A stretch of DNA of 64,000 nucleotides, from contig NZ_AP028127.1 of assembly GCF_037076425.1 (NCBI RefSeq), positions 1,270,001-1,334,000 on the forward strand. Direction: 5' to 3'. Under the pieces are notes generated by a model that had not been told where the DNA came from, did not search any database, and saw only the letters and a list, made by a program, of their open reading frames with translations. The position numbers and the translations under genes are program-made. Source of the DNA: Turicibacter faecis (lineage in GTDB: Bacteria; Bacillota_I; Bacilli_A; MOL361; Turicibacteraceae). Within the stretch, counting starts at the first letter, position 1. Every line of letters begins with the position of its first letter. This document shows, piece after piece, positions 18,351 through 28,515 of the stretch.

Positions 18351-20450
18351 TTATTTTGCTTGTTGTTCTTTCATTGCTTCCTTACGTGATAAATTTACAC
18401 GACCACGATCATCTACCTCAGTCACTTTTACGTAAATTTGGTCCCCAATATTAACAACATCTTCTGTTTTCGCTACACGTTCTTCTGCTAATTGAGAAAT
18501 ATGAACCAGTCCATCTTGACCAGGGAATATTTCAACAAATGCTCCGAACTTTTCAATACGAACAACTTTACCTAAATAGATTTTTCCAATTTCAACTTCG
18601 CGGACAATATCTTCAATCATTGCCATCGCCTGATTAATGTTTTCCGTTTTATCGTGCAAGATATAAACTGTTCCATCTTGCTCAATATCAATCTTAACTC
18701 CTGTTTTATCGATAATCTCGTTAATTTGTTTTCCACCAGGTCCAATGACATCGCGAATTTTCTCAACCTTAATTGTCATTACCTTAATTTTTGGCGCATA
18801 AGCTGATAAGTCCTCACGTGTGCTTGAAATCGTACTTAACATATGATTTAAAATTTGCATGCGTCCTACTTTGGCCTGTTGTAGAGCCTCTTCTAAAATC
18901 TCACGACTTAACCCTTCAATCTTAATATCCATTTGTAAAGCCGTAACCCCCTGAGCTGTTCCGGCTACTTTGAAGTCCATATCTCCTAAATGATCTTCCA
19001 TCCCTTGAATATCTGTTAAAACCGTATAGTTATCGCCTTTTTTAACAAGTCCCATTGCAATTCCAGCAACAGGCGCCTTAATTGGAACTCCAGCTGCCAT
19101 TAATGCCATGGTCGATGCACAAATCGATGCTTGTGATGTTGATCCGTTTGATTCTAAAACCTCAGAAACTAAACGAACAGTATATGGGAAATCTTTTGCA
19201 GATGGCATCACTTGTTTAAGCGCACGCTCTCCAAGGGCCCCATGTCCAACTTCGCGACGTCCCGGTGCCCCATAACGCCCTGTCTCTCCAACAGAGAATG
19301 GTGGGAAATTATAATGGTGCATAAAGCGTTTAGTTTCTTCGACTTCTAGCCCATCTAACATTTGATGTTCATTTAATGCCCCAAGCGTACAGATTGATAA
19401 GGCCTGTGTTTGCCCACGTGTGAATAAAGCCGACCCATGTGTTCTTGGTAATAAATCAACGCGTGATGAAAGTGGACGAATTTCGTCAATTTGGCGTCCA
19501 TCAGGTCGTACTTTTTCATCTGTAATTAAACGACGCACTTCTTCCTTCACAATTTTATTTAAAACCTCTTTAACTTGTTTAAGTTCCTTTTCGGTTACCT
19601 CTTCTTGTTCAAATACATCGATGACACGCGCGTTTACGGCATCAATTGCTTCTTGACGAGCATGTTTTTCAACCACTTGAATCGCCTTTAACATATCAGC
19701 TTCAGCCATTTCATGAACACGTGTATTAATCGTTGGATCAATTTCGTATAAATTTAATTCCATCTTTTCTTTTCCAATTTCCGCAACAATTTGCTCTTGG
19801 AAACGAATGATTTCTTTGATCGCGTCATGCCCAAACATGATTGCTTCTAACATCACTTCTTCAGGAACCTCTTTTGCTCCTGCTTCCACCATGTTCACCG
19901 CATCTTTTGTTCCCGCTACCGTTAAATCAATATCCGATTGTTCTAATTGTTCAACCGTTGGATTTAATACGAACTCTCCATTAATACGTCCAACAACCAC
20001 TCCAGCGATAGGACCTTCAAATGGAATATCTGAAATAGATAAGGCCAATGATGATCCGATCATCGCTGCAATCTCTGGTGAGTTATCGTGATCAACACTC
20101 ATTACATAGTTAATGACTTGTACATCATTTCTAAATCCGTCTGGGAATAATGGACGAATTGGACGGTCAATTAAACGTCCCGCTAAAATTGCATGTTCAC
20201 TTGGACGTCCTTCACGCTTAATAAATCCGCCAGGAACTTTCCCAACTGCATAAAGACGTTCCTCATATCCAATTGTTAATGGAAAAAAATCAATATCTTT
20301 TGGTTCTTTTGATGCTACTGCTGCCGTTAATACAACTGTATCTCCATAACGAACTAAAACCGAAGCATTCGCCTGTTTTGCTAACTCACCCATTTCAAAT
20401 GTCAATGGACGTCCCGCTAATTCAAACGAATAAACGTGCTTTTCTGACAT
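18351..20450 (-). CDS. pnp: Polynucleotide phosphorylase
   Basis: Phosphorolytic 3'-to-5' exoribonuclease of mRNA turnover, and a ring-forming trimer in the family. The 699-residue protein has two RNase PH domains (about 1-220 and 310-540), with the conserved [31 protein letters not shown] and the [15 protein letters not shown] active-site region. A KH domain with VIGPGGKQI (about 560) and a C-terminal S1 domain (about 620-690) follow. It normally follows rpsO directly; here a restriction-modification system lies between them. Possible extended -10 promoter at 20495-20500. Confidence 0.97.
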   Translation of the reverse strand: MSEKHVYSFELAGRPLTFEMGELAKQANASVLVRYGDTVVLTAAVASKEPKDIDFFPLTIGYEERLYAVGKVPGGFIKREGRPSEHAILAGRLIDRPIRPLFPDGFRNDVQVINYVMSVDHDNSPEIAAMIGSSLALSISDIPFEGPIAGVVVGRINGEFVLNPTVEQLEQSDIDLTVAGTKDAVNMVEAGAKEVPEEVMLEAIMFGHDAIKEIIRFQEQIVAEIGKEKMELNLYEIDPTINTRVHEMAEADMLKAIQVVEKHARQEAIDAVNARVIDVFEQEEVTEKELKQVKEVLNKIVKEEVRRLITDEKVRPDGRQIDEIRPLSSRVDLLPRTHGSALFTRGQTQALSICTLGALNEHQMLDGLEVEETKRFMHHYNFPPFSVGETGRYGAPGRREVGHGALGERALKQVMPSAKDFPYTVRLVSEVLESNGSTSQASICASTMALMAAGVPIKAPVAGIAMGLVKKGDNYTVLTDIQGMEDHLGDMDFKVAGTAQGVTALQMDIKIEGLSREILEEALQQAKVGRMQILNHMLSTISSTREDLSAYAPKIKVMTIKVEKIRDVIGPGGKQINEIIDKTGVKIDIEQDGTVYILHDKTENINQAMAMIEDIVREVEIGKIYLGKVVRIEKFGAFVEIFPGQDGLVHISQLAEERVAKTEDVVNIGDQIYVKVTEVDDRGRVNLSRKEAMKEQQAK

Positions 20451-20494
20451 ATATATTACTCCTTCATTTTCTACATTTGTATTTATTCTTTTCT

Positions 20495-20503
20495 ATCATA
20501 CCA
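20495..20503 (-). promoter_or_regulatory. Extended -10 promoter candidate for pnp
   Basis: Minus strand TGGTATGAT (20495-20503): a TGn extension plus -10 TATGAT (20495-20500), no clear -35. It lies about 45 nt upstream of the pnp ATG. An own promoter is expected because rpsO is no longer adjacent. Confidence 0.4.
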
Positions 20504-20519
20504 TAAGCAAATAATTTAA

Positions 20520-20880
20520 AGCACTAATTTTTTTCATATTCCTCCCTCATTTGGCAAAGAGAGAAGAAAATCTTCTATTATTTATAAAAATTTCATTTAT
20601 CCGCTGACTTCCCTTCAAATTCTTCACCACCTAAAAAAGAAAATAGACTTTTTATCTATCACGTACTTCATTGAGTATTCAAATCTAACTTCTCTTCCCC
20701 TATAGTTTAACCTTTTATTTTTAAATTCATTCCTGAATTTTTCACCATCAAAACAGTTTATTAGAGAAGTATCTAATTTTTAAATTTTTAAGTTAATTGT
20801 TTATAGAATTAATACTCTAAAAAAGTCGCATCAAATTTATCATAAAAGAAGAGGCTAATTTCAAAAAAATGGACAGATGA
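20520..20880. other. Gap between hsdR terminator and pnp
   Basis: AT-rich. It contains a 13-codon ORF with a good SD (ATG near 20537, minus strand) that overlaps the pnp promoter candidate; I see no evidence that it is a gene. Otherwise empty. Confidence 0.4.
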
Positions 20881-20883
20881 CCG

Positions 20884-20908
20884 AAAAAAAAGCGCCTTTT
20901 AAGGCGCT
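20884..20908 (-). terminator. Terminator of hsdR
   Basis: Stem AGCGCC / GGCGCT (20891-20896, 20903-20908), with eight T on the minus strand immediately after (20884-20891). It sits 3 nt past the hsdR stop. Confidence 0.88.
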
Positions 20909-20910
20909 TT

Positions 20911-23900
20911 TTAAGCCACATCAATGGTCGCTTTGATTTCATTTAAATGTGCAATAATTTTTTGAGCTTGACTAAAATCGAATAAATCAAGGATACTTCC
21001 CACACTCCTAAATGGATCTTCGGTTAATACTTGGTTATTTTCAACAAAACCATTGGCGGCGATATAATCGATCAGTAATTGAATAAACTTGAGTTGATTG
21101 ACATTGAGGGATTGATCACTTAAAAATTCAGAAAAAATTTCCTGGGCTGCTTCTTTATCCATCCCCACCAGTTGTCTAACTAACTTTGTCACAGGCGTTT
21201 GACCAAATTCTTTTTGGTACTCTTCCTTTGTTCCAAGTTGCGTCCACATAAGTGTCTCTAACGTTTGAATATCTTGAACCGTTAAAGATTTATTATGGCG
21301 TAACTTATAAATCGCAAGTTCATCTCGGTGTTCATGTAAATAATGTTCCACCTTTTTACGATAATTTTTCAAATCATTTCCCCCGTAAATCGGGCCTGTT
21401 TCCTCCATCTCAATAATTTCATCAGAAAAAGACGTCGTATAAATCACTTGTGTTTGCCGCTCAATTAACTTCACTAAATCTCTTAGCGCTTGTCGAACAT
21501 GCTCCAACTCAAAGATCGAGGCCTCATCCCAAAATTGTTCGGTTTGTAATCGTTCAATCATATCCTTATGCGCCACCACTTGTGCAATCGTTCCAAGTTT
21601 AGCTAACGATTCCGCCGTCTTGACAACGACCTGCACGGCTCGCGTTGGTTTTTGATGTTGTAAGTACGCCAATTCAATTAAATACATCGTATAATCAAAC
21701 TGTTTAGCAAGTTCATCTTCTTTTTTCGGCATAATTAACGGAGAAATATGCGATTTTATTTCATTGACAGCCACCGCCCCAAGATGTTGCCACGACGCTT
21801 CTTGTTTATATTTATCGACAAACGTTAACTTCATTTTTACCCGAAAACTGTCTTCATTTAATGATGAAATATCTTCTAAAACATCTGCAAGTAACGCTTG
21901 ACGATAGTTCATATAGGGAGCTTCTTGATATGCTAAATCTTGAAGTTCTTTCATGATCTCCATTTTTAAATTAAATGTTTTTTCCGTTAAAGACGCCGTA
22001 ATCTTTGTCTCCATTCCTTGAGGATTCAAACGGAAAAATTCAAAATTACGACAAAAATCAAAAATTAAAAACTCCTCCTTATCTTGATTTACGCCTAGTA
22101 AATCTTTGCACAGGCGCGTTCCTCGTCCAATCATTTGATGAAACTTCGATTTAGAACGCACCTTTTTAAAGAAGACAAGGTTTAAGACTTCTGGAATATC
22201 AATTCCCGTGTCTAACATATCAACGGAAACAGCAATTTGCGGATACTTTTTCGCCTCGCTAAAATCATCAATCAGCGTCTCAACATACTTCGTACTGTAA
22301 TCAATGACTCGGGCAAAATCACCACCATATTCAGGATAGAGCTGATTAAAGCGATTCACGATTTCCTTCGCATGCCGGGAACTTTTGGCAAAAATAATAC
22401 TTTTTCCAAGTTTGTCTCCCCCCTCGACACGCAATCCTTTTTCCATCAATTCCGTTAACACTAGATCAATGGTATCGGTATTAAAAATCCACTGATTGAC
22501 AGCCGAACTATCAATGGTGTCTTCAATCGTTTCATCCGCTTCAAATAGTTCATCAAACTGTTCCTTTTCTTCTTCCGATAGTTGATCATACGTGATCCCT
22601 TCTTCCATGACGGCTGATTTCATTTCATAGACGCGATAACTTACTAAATAACCACTTTCAACCGCCTCTTCAAGCTCGTAGGCAAACGTTGGTACCCCAT
22701 TTTCAAGATCAAAAATCGAATACGTATTTTTATCAATTTCATCTTTTGGCGTTGCCGTTAATCCAATTAAAAGCGCATCGAAATAATCAAAAATCGCTTG
22801 ATACTTTTTATAAATACTTCGATGGGATTCATCTACGATAATCAAATCAAAATGTCCGGGTGTAAATAACTTTTTCCCGTCCTTTCGTTTGGCCTCATCA
22901 ATCGCATTCATCATCGTCGGATACGTTGAAAAAATCATTCGAGCTTGCTCTGGATTTTCTTTTCGATCGAGGAGATTACATAAGGTTAAATGAGGGAGAA
23001 GTTGACTAAAATTCGTTTTCGCTTGTTTAACGAGTGCCGTACGATCGGCTAAAAATAAAATGTTCTTCACATAATGATGTTTCGTTAGCACATCCACCAT
23101 TGAAATCGCCGTTCGCGTTTTCCCTGTTCCTGTGGCCATCACGAGTAACATTTTTCGTTGTTTTTTATCAATCGCCTCACAGACACGTAAAACCGCCTCT
23201 TTTTGATACGGACGGTTCGTGATGTGATCTTGAATATCTGAACTTAAGACAGGCGTTATCGTTTGACGACGCTCAATCATTAATTGTAATTTTTCTTTTG
23301 TAAAAATCCCTGCCACTTTTCGTTCGGGATAGTTCACATCATCCCATAAATAAATCTCGTATCCGTTCGTAAAGAAAATAATCGGACGTTGCCCATATTG
23401 ACGTTCTAAACAATCCGCATAAAGTTTAGCTTGTTGTTGTCCCACTTTTGGATCAACCGTTGATTTCTTCGCTTCAACAACGGCCACAGGTTTTCCATTA
23501 TTTCCATAAAGGACATAGTCAACAAATCCCAACTGACTCGTTGTTGGCATCCCACTCACTTGAACTTCTTCTAAGGCATCGACACCTAGTTCAAAGCCTG
23601 CCAATTTAATCTCTAAATCAATATAACGTTTTCGTGTTTGTTCTTCTGATAAAGGATCCACCTCAAACGAATACGATTTAACGTGTTCTACTCGACGCTC
23701 CGTTAATTGTTGACGTAACGCCTCGTTCTCTTTAATCATTTCTTGTAACCGTTTATCTTTAGAACTTAGCGTCTCATAAAGGGTTTGTAATTCTTCCGGA
23801 CGTGTTCGCTTCTCTTTTCCCTCATACAAAATCGACTCATCAAACGGCGTGGCTGTATACTCTTTTGCATAGCAATAATCAATCCAAGAAATAAATTGAT

Positions 23901-24246
23901 GTAAGTTATGAAGTGAAAGAACGGCCTCTTCTCGTTTGATGCCGCTATTGGTATGCACCGCCACGTTTCCAAGTTTAATAATATATTTAATTAACGGGAA
24001 CAACTCTTCATCCATAATGTCCCGAAACGAATGTTCATGAATTAAACTCGATAGATTATCTTGATAGGGAACGCGTAAAGCTTCATCGAAGCTATACACC
24101 CACTTGACAGCAAGTTCCAATGCCCGACGGCTTAAAATCGCACAGTTAGCGGGACTCACGATAATCCCCTTTTCCGCCTCCAAACAGGCAGCAGCAAAAC
24201 TTTCAAACTCTGTCTTTCCCTCTAAAAACTTAAAATTACCACACAT
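20911..24246 (-). CDS. hsdR: Type I restriction enzyme, endonuclease/translocase subunit HsdR
   Basis: Motor and nuclease subunit of a type I restriction system; with HsdM and HsdS it cuts unmodified foreign DNA far from the recognition site. The 1111-residue protein starts with a DUF4145-like N-terminal region (FESFAAACLEAEKG). It then has the PD-(D/E)XK nuclease core (AVVEAKKS), SF2 helicase motif I ATGTGKT, a DESH motif II and QMIGRGTR motif VI. Start chosen at ATG 24246: family members begin M(C)GNFxFL, a promoter lies just upstream, and the longer ORF start (24402) falls inside a terminator hairpin. Confidence 0.94.
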   Translation of the reverse strand: MCGNFKFLEGKTEFESFAAACLEAEKGIIVSPANCAILSRRALELAVKWVYSFDEALRVPYQDNLSSLIHEHSFRDIMDEELFPLIKYIIKLGNVAVHTNSGIKREEAVLSLHNLHQFISWIDYCYAKEYTATPFDESILYEGKEKRTRPEELQTLYETLSSKDKRLQEMIKENEALRQQLTERRVEHVKSYSFEVDPLSEEQTRKRYIDLEIKLAGFELGVDALEEVQVSGMPTTSQLGFVDYVLYGNNGKPVAVVEAKKSTVDPKVGQQQAKLYADCLERQYGQRPIIFFTNGYEIYLWDDVNYPERKVAGIFTKEKLQLMIERRQTITPVLSSDIQDHITNRPYQKEAVLRVCEAIDKKQRKMLLVMATGTGKTRTAISMVDVLTKHHYVKNILFLADRTALVKQAKTNFSQLLPHLTLCNLLDRKENPEQARMIFSTYPTMMNAIDEAKRKDGKKLFTPGHFDLIIVDESHRSIYKKYQAIFDYFDALLIGLTATPKDEIDKNTYSIFDLENGVPTFAYELEEAVESGYLVSYRVYEMKSAVMEEGITYDQLSEEEKEQFDELFEADETIEDTIDSSAVNQWIFNTDTIDLVLTELMEKGLRVEGGDKLGKSIIFAKSSRHAKEIVNRFNQLYPEYGGDFARVIDYSTKYVETLIDDFSEAKKYPQIAVSVDMLDTGIDIPEVLNLVFFKKVRSKSKFHQMIGRGTRLCKDLLGVNQDKEEFLIFDFCRNFEFFRLNPQGMETKITASLTEKTFNLKMEIMKELQDLAYQEAPYMNYRQALLADVLEDISSLNEDSFRVKMKLTFVDKYKQEASWQHLGAVAVNEIKSHISPLIMPKKEDELAKQFDYTMYLIELAYLQHQKPTRAVQVVVKTAESLAKLGTIAQVVAHKDMIERLQTEQFWDEASIFELEHVRQALRDLVKLIERQTQVIYTTSFSDEIIEMEETGPIYGGNDLKNYRKKVEHYLHEHRDELAIYKLRHNKSLTVQDIQTLETLMWTQLGTKEEYQKEFGQTPVTKLVRQLVGMDKEAAQEIFSEFLSDQSLNVNQLKFIQLLIDYIAANGFVENNQVLTEDPFRSVGSILDLFDFSQAQKIIAHLNEIKATIDVA

Positions 24247-24318
24247 CAAACCCTCACTCCCTTCATCTTCACTTTTTACAGTCAAGTCCACCTTCAGGTA
24301 TTTTTTAATCTTTACTCT

Positions 24319-24324
24319 ATTATA
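24319..24324 (-). promoter_or_regulatory. -10 element of a separate hsdR promoter
   Basis: Minus strand TATAAT at 24319-24324, about 70 nt upstream of the chosen hsdR start and downstream of the hsdS terminator; the -35 is weak (TGGAAA, 18 nt spacer). Confidence 0.5.
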
Positions 24325-24384
24325 CCGTATTTTCGCAAAACATTTCCACCCGAAGAAATTGGAAGAGCGATGCCTTCTTTCACT

Positions 24385-24415
24385 AAAAAAAGACGCCCCC
24401 AAAAACGGGAACGCC
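24385..24415 (-). terminator. Terminator between hsdS and hsdR
   Basis: Hairpin GGCGTTCCC / GGGGGCGTC (with G-U pairs) at 24392-24415, followed on the minus strand by seven T at 24385-24391. It lies just after the hsdS stop (24421). Confidence 0.75.
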
Positions 24416-24420
24416 CTCCA

Positions 24421-25602
24421 TTACTCAGCGACTAATTCTCCACGAAACGCGCGTTGCATCAACGAATTAAAGTTTGTTTCTAATTCAGCCAAACTCTTGT
24501 TTAATAATTCTTTTTGCTTTTCAATATTCTCAACCATTTCAGCAAAATGATTTTGAAGTTCGATAGGAGGGATATAAACCTTAATACTTTTAAATTCCTC
24601 CGCATTTATATTGGCCATTCCAACAATATTCTTAGCCATATTAAATAGAAGAGATTTTATATATTTGGTATTCATATACGATGCAATAAATTGGCCATTG
24701 GCTCTATTGTTAGGAATAGCTTTAACTAAATATCCTGCGTATGCCATTGGCTCCTCCCTTTTATAGACAGCCGTTTTTCCAACTAATTCTTTGCTATTAG
24801 TTCGATTAAATAAAACTTCCCCTTTATAAACTAAATATTTTTTTCTATCCTTTTCATCTAAGTCAATATACTTTAGGGCTCTCAAATCCCAATTACCACG
24901 ATAAGTAATATTATTCATTCTCAATACTGCGTATTCACCTTCATTTTCATTAGCTTTAGTACTCGTTCCATATTGAGTTTTAACTATAATATCTGAAATT
25001 CTTCCACATTCCCATTCCTTACTATTTAACCCTGGGTCTCCAAACATGTCATAAAACACACTTTGAATTAAGTCATCAAGTAAAGCGATTTGTTCTTTTC
25101 GTTTATCGATTAACCTCCGCGCTTGATCTAGTATTTGAGCAATTTTAATTTGTGTTTCTAAAAGTGGTAAAAATATAATCATATCCTCAATCTCTTTAGG
25201 ACTAATATTGGGTTGTGCCACCCCCATAGCTCTCTGTAGAATAATGCTCCTTAATGTATTTAAATAGTAATATAAATATAAATTATTAATCAAATTAGAC
25301 GGGATAAGTTTTGCTACCCGTTGATTTAATAATGCCTCTGTATCCTCTTCATAGATACCAAATTTTCCAGTAGTTGCCCCCGATAAAGCAACCAATATAT
25401 CTCCCTTATGTATACTATATTTTTGAAGCATATCTTGACTAACACTATCGACAAAGACTGTTTTATCATCTAAAAGAACTGAATTGTCACTTATGTTACT
25501 AATTCTTATCACCGGAATACCCTGCTTTTGGAAATCTATACTTTTAAAAGCGTAGCCCCCTCTTACTTCGCAAATATCACCTAATTTTACTTTTTTTATC
25601 AT
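24421..25602 (-). CDS. hsdS: Type I restriction system specificity subunit HsdS
   Basis: Sets the DNA sequence recognised by the methylase and the restriction complex. The 393-residue protein has two target-recognition domains (about 1-150 and 195-350), each followed by a conserved helix (around 155-185 and 355-393, ending NSLMQRAFRGELVAE), the normal two-half layout. TRD1 begins KLGDICEVRGGYAF. Only three nt separate it from the hsdM stop, so the two are co-translated. Its TRDs are more AT-rich than hsdM, as is common for variable specificity modules. The target sequence cannot be predicted from this. Confidence 0.92.
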   Translation of the reverse strand: MIKKVKLGDICEVRGGYAFKSIDFQKQGIPVIRISNISDNSVLLDDKTVFVDSVSQDMLQKYSIHKGDILVALSGATTGKFGIYEEDTEALLNQRVAKLIPSNLINNLYLYYYLNTLRSIILQRAMGVAQPNISPKEIEDMIIFLPLLETQIKIAQILDQARRLIDKRKEQIALLDDLIQSVFYDMFGDPGLNSKEWECGRISDIIVKTQYGTSTKANENEGEYAVLRMNNITYRGNWDLRALKYIDLDEKDRKKYLVYKGEVLFNRTNSKELVGKTAVYKREEPMAYAGYLVKAIPNNRANGQFIASYMNTKYIKSLLFNMAKNIVGMANINAEEFKSIKVYIPPIELQNHFAEMVENIEKQKELLNKSLAELETNFNSLMQRAFRGELVAE

Positions 25603-25605
25603 CCT

Positions 25606-27060
25606 TTATTCTCCAATCATTTTTTCTAATTCTTTTAGCCCCTGTTGAATTTCTTCTTCGAGTGTTTGAATTTTCTTTAAAATGATGGATGGGGCTTCGT
25701 ACTGGACTTCTTCGTATTCGATTTCTTTATATTTATTGATGGATAAATCGTATCCTGTTTCGCGAATTTCATCCACTGATACGAAGAAGGATTGTTCTGT
25801 TTTCTGGCGTTCTACTTCATTTTCTAAATGACTAAAACGCTCAATGATGTCAGGGATATCATTATCCTGAATCGGTTGACGTTTATCATCAAGTGAATAC
25901 CCATCTGCTTTCATATCATAAAACCAAACGTGATCGGTTCCACCGACAGTTGTTTTCGTAAAGATTAAAATCGCTGTTGAAACTCCCGCATACGGTTTGA
26001 AGACTCCACTTGGAAGAGAGATGACCGCCTCTAACTTATGATTTTCAACGATTTCCTTTCGAATATCTTTATGAGCCTTTGAGCTACCGAATAAGACTCC
26101 ATCTGGAACAATTGAGGCACAACGTCCACCTGTTTTTAAAATCCGTAAAAATAACAATAAGAATAAAAGCTCCGTTTTCTTCGTTTTAGTCACTTTTAAT
26201 AAGTCAGCAGATACCGCTTCATAATCAAGTGACCCTTTAAACGGAGGATTCGCTAAAATTAAGGTATATGTATCCTCGTCTTTATTTTGTTCAGATAAAG
26301 AATCTTTATATTCAATATTCGGATTATCAACGCCGTGTAACATCATGTTCATCGCCCCAATCCGTAACATCGTACGGTCCATATCGAACCCATAAAACAT
26401 GTCATTATTGAAATGCTCTTTTAATCCTTGATTATGGAATAAATCGGCATGATTGTCTCTTAAATATTGCTGGGCTGACACTAAAAAACCTGCGGATCCC
26501 GCTGCCGGGTCAACGATCACATCTGAAGGTGTCGGTTTCATTAATTTCACCATCATATCAATGATATGACGTGGCGTTCTAAATTGACCATTCGTTCCCG
26601 CTGTTGCCACTTTAGAGAGTAAATACTCATATAAATCCCCTTTAGTATCCGGTGTTAAAGGCAAGACATCAATCATATCGACTAACTTCGTTAACATTTG
26701 AGGGGTTGGAATTTTAAAAATCGCATCCCCCATATATTTGGTATATGCTGAGTCTTGGTTGGCATGCAACGATTTAATAAATGGAAAAACTTCAGTCGCT
26801 ACTGTCTGATACATTTGCGTGGCTTCTTCATTTTTAAAACGGCTCCATCGTAATGCTTGACGATCGGCCGGAAACATTCCGGTATATGGGAACCCGAGCA
26901 ACAACGCTTCACTTTCTTTACGTGTCTCAATTTCATCTAAATTTTTAATAAATAACAAATAAGTAAACTGCTCAATGACCTCTAACGGGTTCGTAATTCC
27001 CCCCGTCCAAAAGGTCTCCCATATTTTATCGACTTTACTTTTCAATTCACCAGTTATCAT
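25606..27060 (-). CDS. hsdM: Type I restriction system DNA methyltransferase HsdM
   Basis: N6-adenine methyltransferase subunit of the type I system. The 484-residue protein has a helical N-terminal domain, SAM-binding motif I DPAAGSAGF (about 184-192) and catalytic motif IV NPPF (271-274), the gamma-type amino-methylase arrangement. It is the first gene of hsdM-hsdS. Start ATG 27060 with GGGAGGAACG upstream. It begins 105 nt past the rpsO terminator, so the module appears inserted between two complete transcription units without damaging either. Confidence 0.95.
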   Translation of the reverse strand: MITGELKSKVDKIWETFWTGGITNPLEVIEQFTYLLFIKNLDEIETRKESEALLLGFPYTGMFPADRQALRWSRFKNEEATQMYQTVATEVFPFIKSLHANQDSAYTKYMGDAIFKIPTPQMLTKLVDMIDVLPLTPDTKGDLYEYLLSKVATAGTNGQFRTPRHIIDMMVKLMKPTPSDVIVDPAAGSAGFLVSAQQYLRDNHADLFHNQGLKEHFNNDMFYGFDMDRTMLRIGAMNMMLHGVDNPNIEYKDSLSEQNKDEDTYTLILANPPFKGSLDYEAVSADLLKVTKTKKTELLFLLLFLRILKTGGRCASIVPDGVLFGSSKAHKDIRKEIVENHKLEAVISLPSGVFKPYAGVSTAILIFTKTTVGGTDHVWFYDMKADGYSLDDKRQPIQDNDIPDIIERFSHLENEVERQKTEQSFFVSVDEIRETGYDLSINKYKEIEYEEVQYEAPSIILKKIQTLEEEIQQGLKELEKMIGE

Positions 27061-27166
27061 GATACGTTCCTCCCTTTTCTATGTCAAAGACGCTTTATTA
27101 TCTAAACTCATTAGTTAAAGGCCTGCCCATTTAGTATGAAAATAGGACAGATTCTTTATACACGTT

Positions 27167-27195
27167 AAAAAAGAGCCTTCTTAGAAGGCTCTTTT
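27167..27195 (-). terminator. Terminator of rpsO
   Basis: Stem AAAGAGCCTTC / GAAGGCTCTTT around TTA (27170-27194), with six T following on the minus strand. Confidence 0.9.
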
Positions 27196-27199
27196 AAAA

Positions 27200-27469
27200 T
27201 TATCGACGTAATCCTAAACGCTCGATTAAAGTAGCGTAACGGTTGATATCTTTGTTACGTAAGTAAGCTAATAAGTTACGACGTTTACCAACCATGCGTA
27301 ATAATCCACGACGTGAATGATGATCGTGTTTGTGTTGTTTTAAGTGGTCGTTTAAGCGATTGATTTCAGCTGTTAAAACAGCGATTTGAACTTCTGGAGA
27401 ACCTGTATCTCCTTCGTGTACTGCGTAAGCTTTAATAATTTCTTGTTTTTCTACTTTTGAAATAGCCAT
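27200..27469 (-). CDS. rpsO: 30S ribosomal protein S15
   Basis: Primary 16S rRNA-binding protein of the small-subunit platform, 89 residues, the usual length. Conserved features: [17 protein letters not shown] (about 20-36), the [28 protein letters not shown] core and the LGLRR end. SD AGGAGG precedes the ATG. It has its own promoter at the ribF 3' end and a leader of about 80 nt; S15 often represses its own mRNA through such leaders. Downstream neighbour should be pnp but is hsdM here. Confidence 0.97.
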   Translation of the reverse strand: MAISKVEKQEIIKAYAVHEGDTGSPEVQIAVLTAEINRLNDHLKQHKHDHHSRRGLLRMVGKRRNLLAYLRNKDINRYATLIERLGLRR

Positions 27470-27557
27470 AACTATTACCTCCTACATTTCTTTTAAATAC
27501 GCCTCAATCCAAGCTATTCGCTGGAGGAGCTAAAAGCATAGAATAAGGACATTTCTA

Positions 27558-27585
27558 ATTCTATCATACTTTTTCATTATTGCAA
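27558..27585 (-). promoter_or_regulatory. Promoter of rpsO
   Basis: Minus-strand -35 TTGCAA (27580-27585), 16-nt spacer, -10 TAGAAT (27558-27563). The -35 overlaps the ribF stop region. The rpsT promoter has nearly the same hexamers. Confidence 0.65.
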
Positions 27586-28503
27586 GTCTAATTTAAAATA
27601 ACTTCGCACTAATTGTCGATCAAAGGCTAACTGTTCCATTAACTTTTCAATCGATGAAAATCGTTGTTCGTCCCTTAAATAGGCACAAAAGTCTAAAATT
27701 AGCTCTTCCCCATAAATGTCAGCATCAAAATCTAAAATATACGTTTCAATACAAATTTGATGATTAAAATTAAAGGTCGGGTTATGCCCAATGTTACACA
27801 TTCCAACGTAGTGGCGTCCACGCACTTCAACCTTTACCGCATAAACCCCACACTTCGGAATAACATAATCTTCGCTTAACTTCAAGTTTGCCGTCGGAAA
27901 TCCAATTTGTCGTCCTCGTTGTTTTCCGCTAACAACGACTCCACGTAATCGATAAGGGCGTCCGAGCATCTGTGTAACCTTTTCTAAATTACCTTCAGCT
28001 AAATAGGATTTAATTTCAGTCGCTCCAATTTTTTCCTCGTTCAACTCACATTTAGGCGTTACATTTAAACTAAAATGCTTCGAATAATTTGCCAACAATG
28101 TTACTTCTCCTTCCCCTCTATATCCAAATCGAAAATCAAACCCTGTTGATACATGAGCAATGGACGGTTCAATTAAATAACGTTGGATAAAGTCGGTCGC
28201 TCGCATCTTCGCAAGCTCCTCATTAAACGGTAAAATAATAAGTTCGTCGACTCCTAACTCTTTTAACACCCGAATTTTTTCTTGATGGGGTGTTAAAAGA
28301 TGAGGACTGTTCAATTTATTTAAAAATTGATTGGGATTCGGTGAAAAAGTCATCACAGCACTTCTAATTTGATGCTTTTTCGCATAATCCACGACTTCTT
28401 TAATGACTGCTTGGTGTCCTAAATGTAGACCATCAAAATAACCGAGAGCCACAGCTAGCGGTTGATCCATCTTTTTCGTTAAATTTAATTCAATCACTTT
28501 CAT
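27577..28503 (-). CDS. ribF: Bifunctional riboflavin kinase / FAD synthetase
   Basis: Converts riboflavin to FMN and FMN to FAD. The 308-residue protein has an N-terminal adenylyltransferase domain with GYFDGLHLGH (21-30) and the STGFDFRFGYRGEG segment, then a riboflavin kinase domain with GKQRGRQIGFPTANL (about 192-206) and a conserved C-terminal helix. It follows truB by about 12 nt in the usual truB-ribF-rpsO order. SD AGGAA lies before the ATG. Confidence 0.96.
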   Translation of the reverse strand: MKVIELNLTKKMDQPLAVALGYFDGLHLGHQAVIKEVVDYAKKHQIRSAVMTFSPNPNQFLNKLNSPHLLTPHQEKIRVLKELGVDELIILPFNEELAKMRATDFIQRYLIEPSIAHVSTGFDFRFGYRGEGEVTLLANYSKHFSLNVTPKCELNEEKIGATEIKSYLAEGNLEKVTQMLGRPYRLRGVVVSGKQRGRQIGFPTANLKLSEDYVIPKCGVYAVKVEVRGRHYVGMCNIGHNPTFNFNHQICIETYILDFDADIYGEELILDFCAYLRDEQRFSSIEKLMEQLAFDRQLVRSYFKLDLQ

Positions 28504-28515
28504 CGTTATTCCTTC

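Noticed and set aside
20498-20540. 13-codon ORF with GGGAGG upstream of pnp
   Set aside because: Too short to support; it overlaps the likely pnp promoter and has no regulatory logic that I can see.
24247-24402. N-terminal extension of HsdR to 24402
   Set aside because: The added 52 residues have no family match, the start lies inside the hsdS terminator hairpin, and a promoter lies downstream of it.
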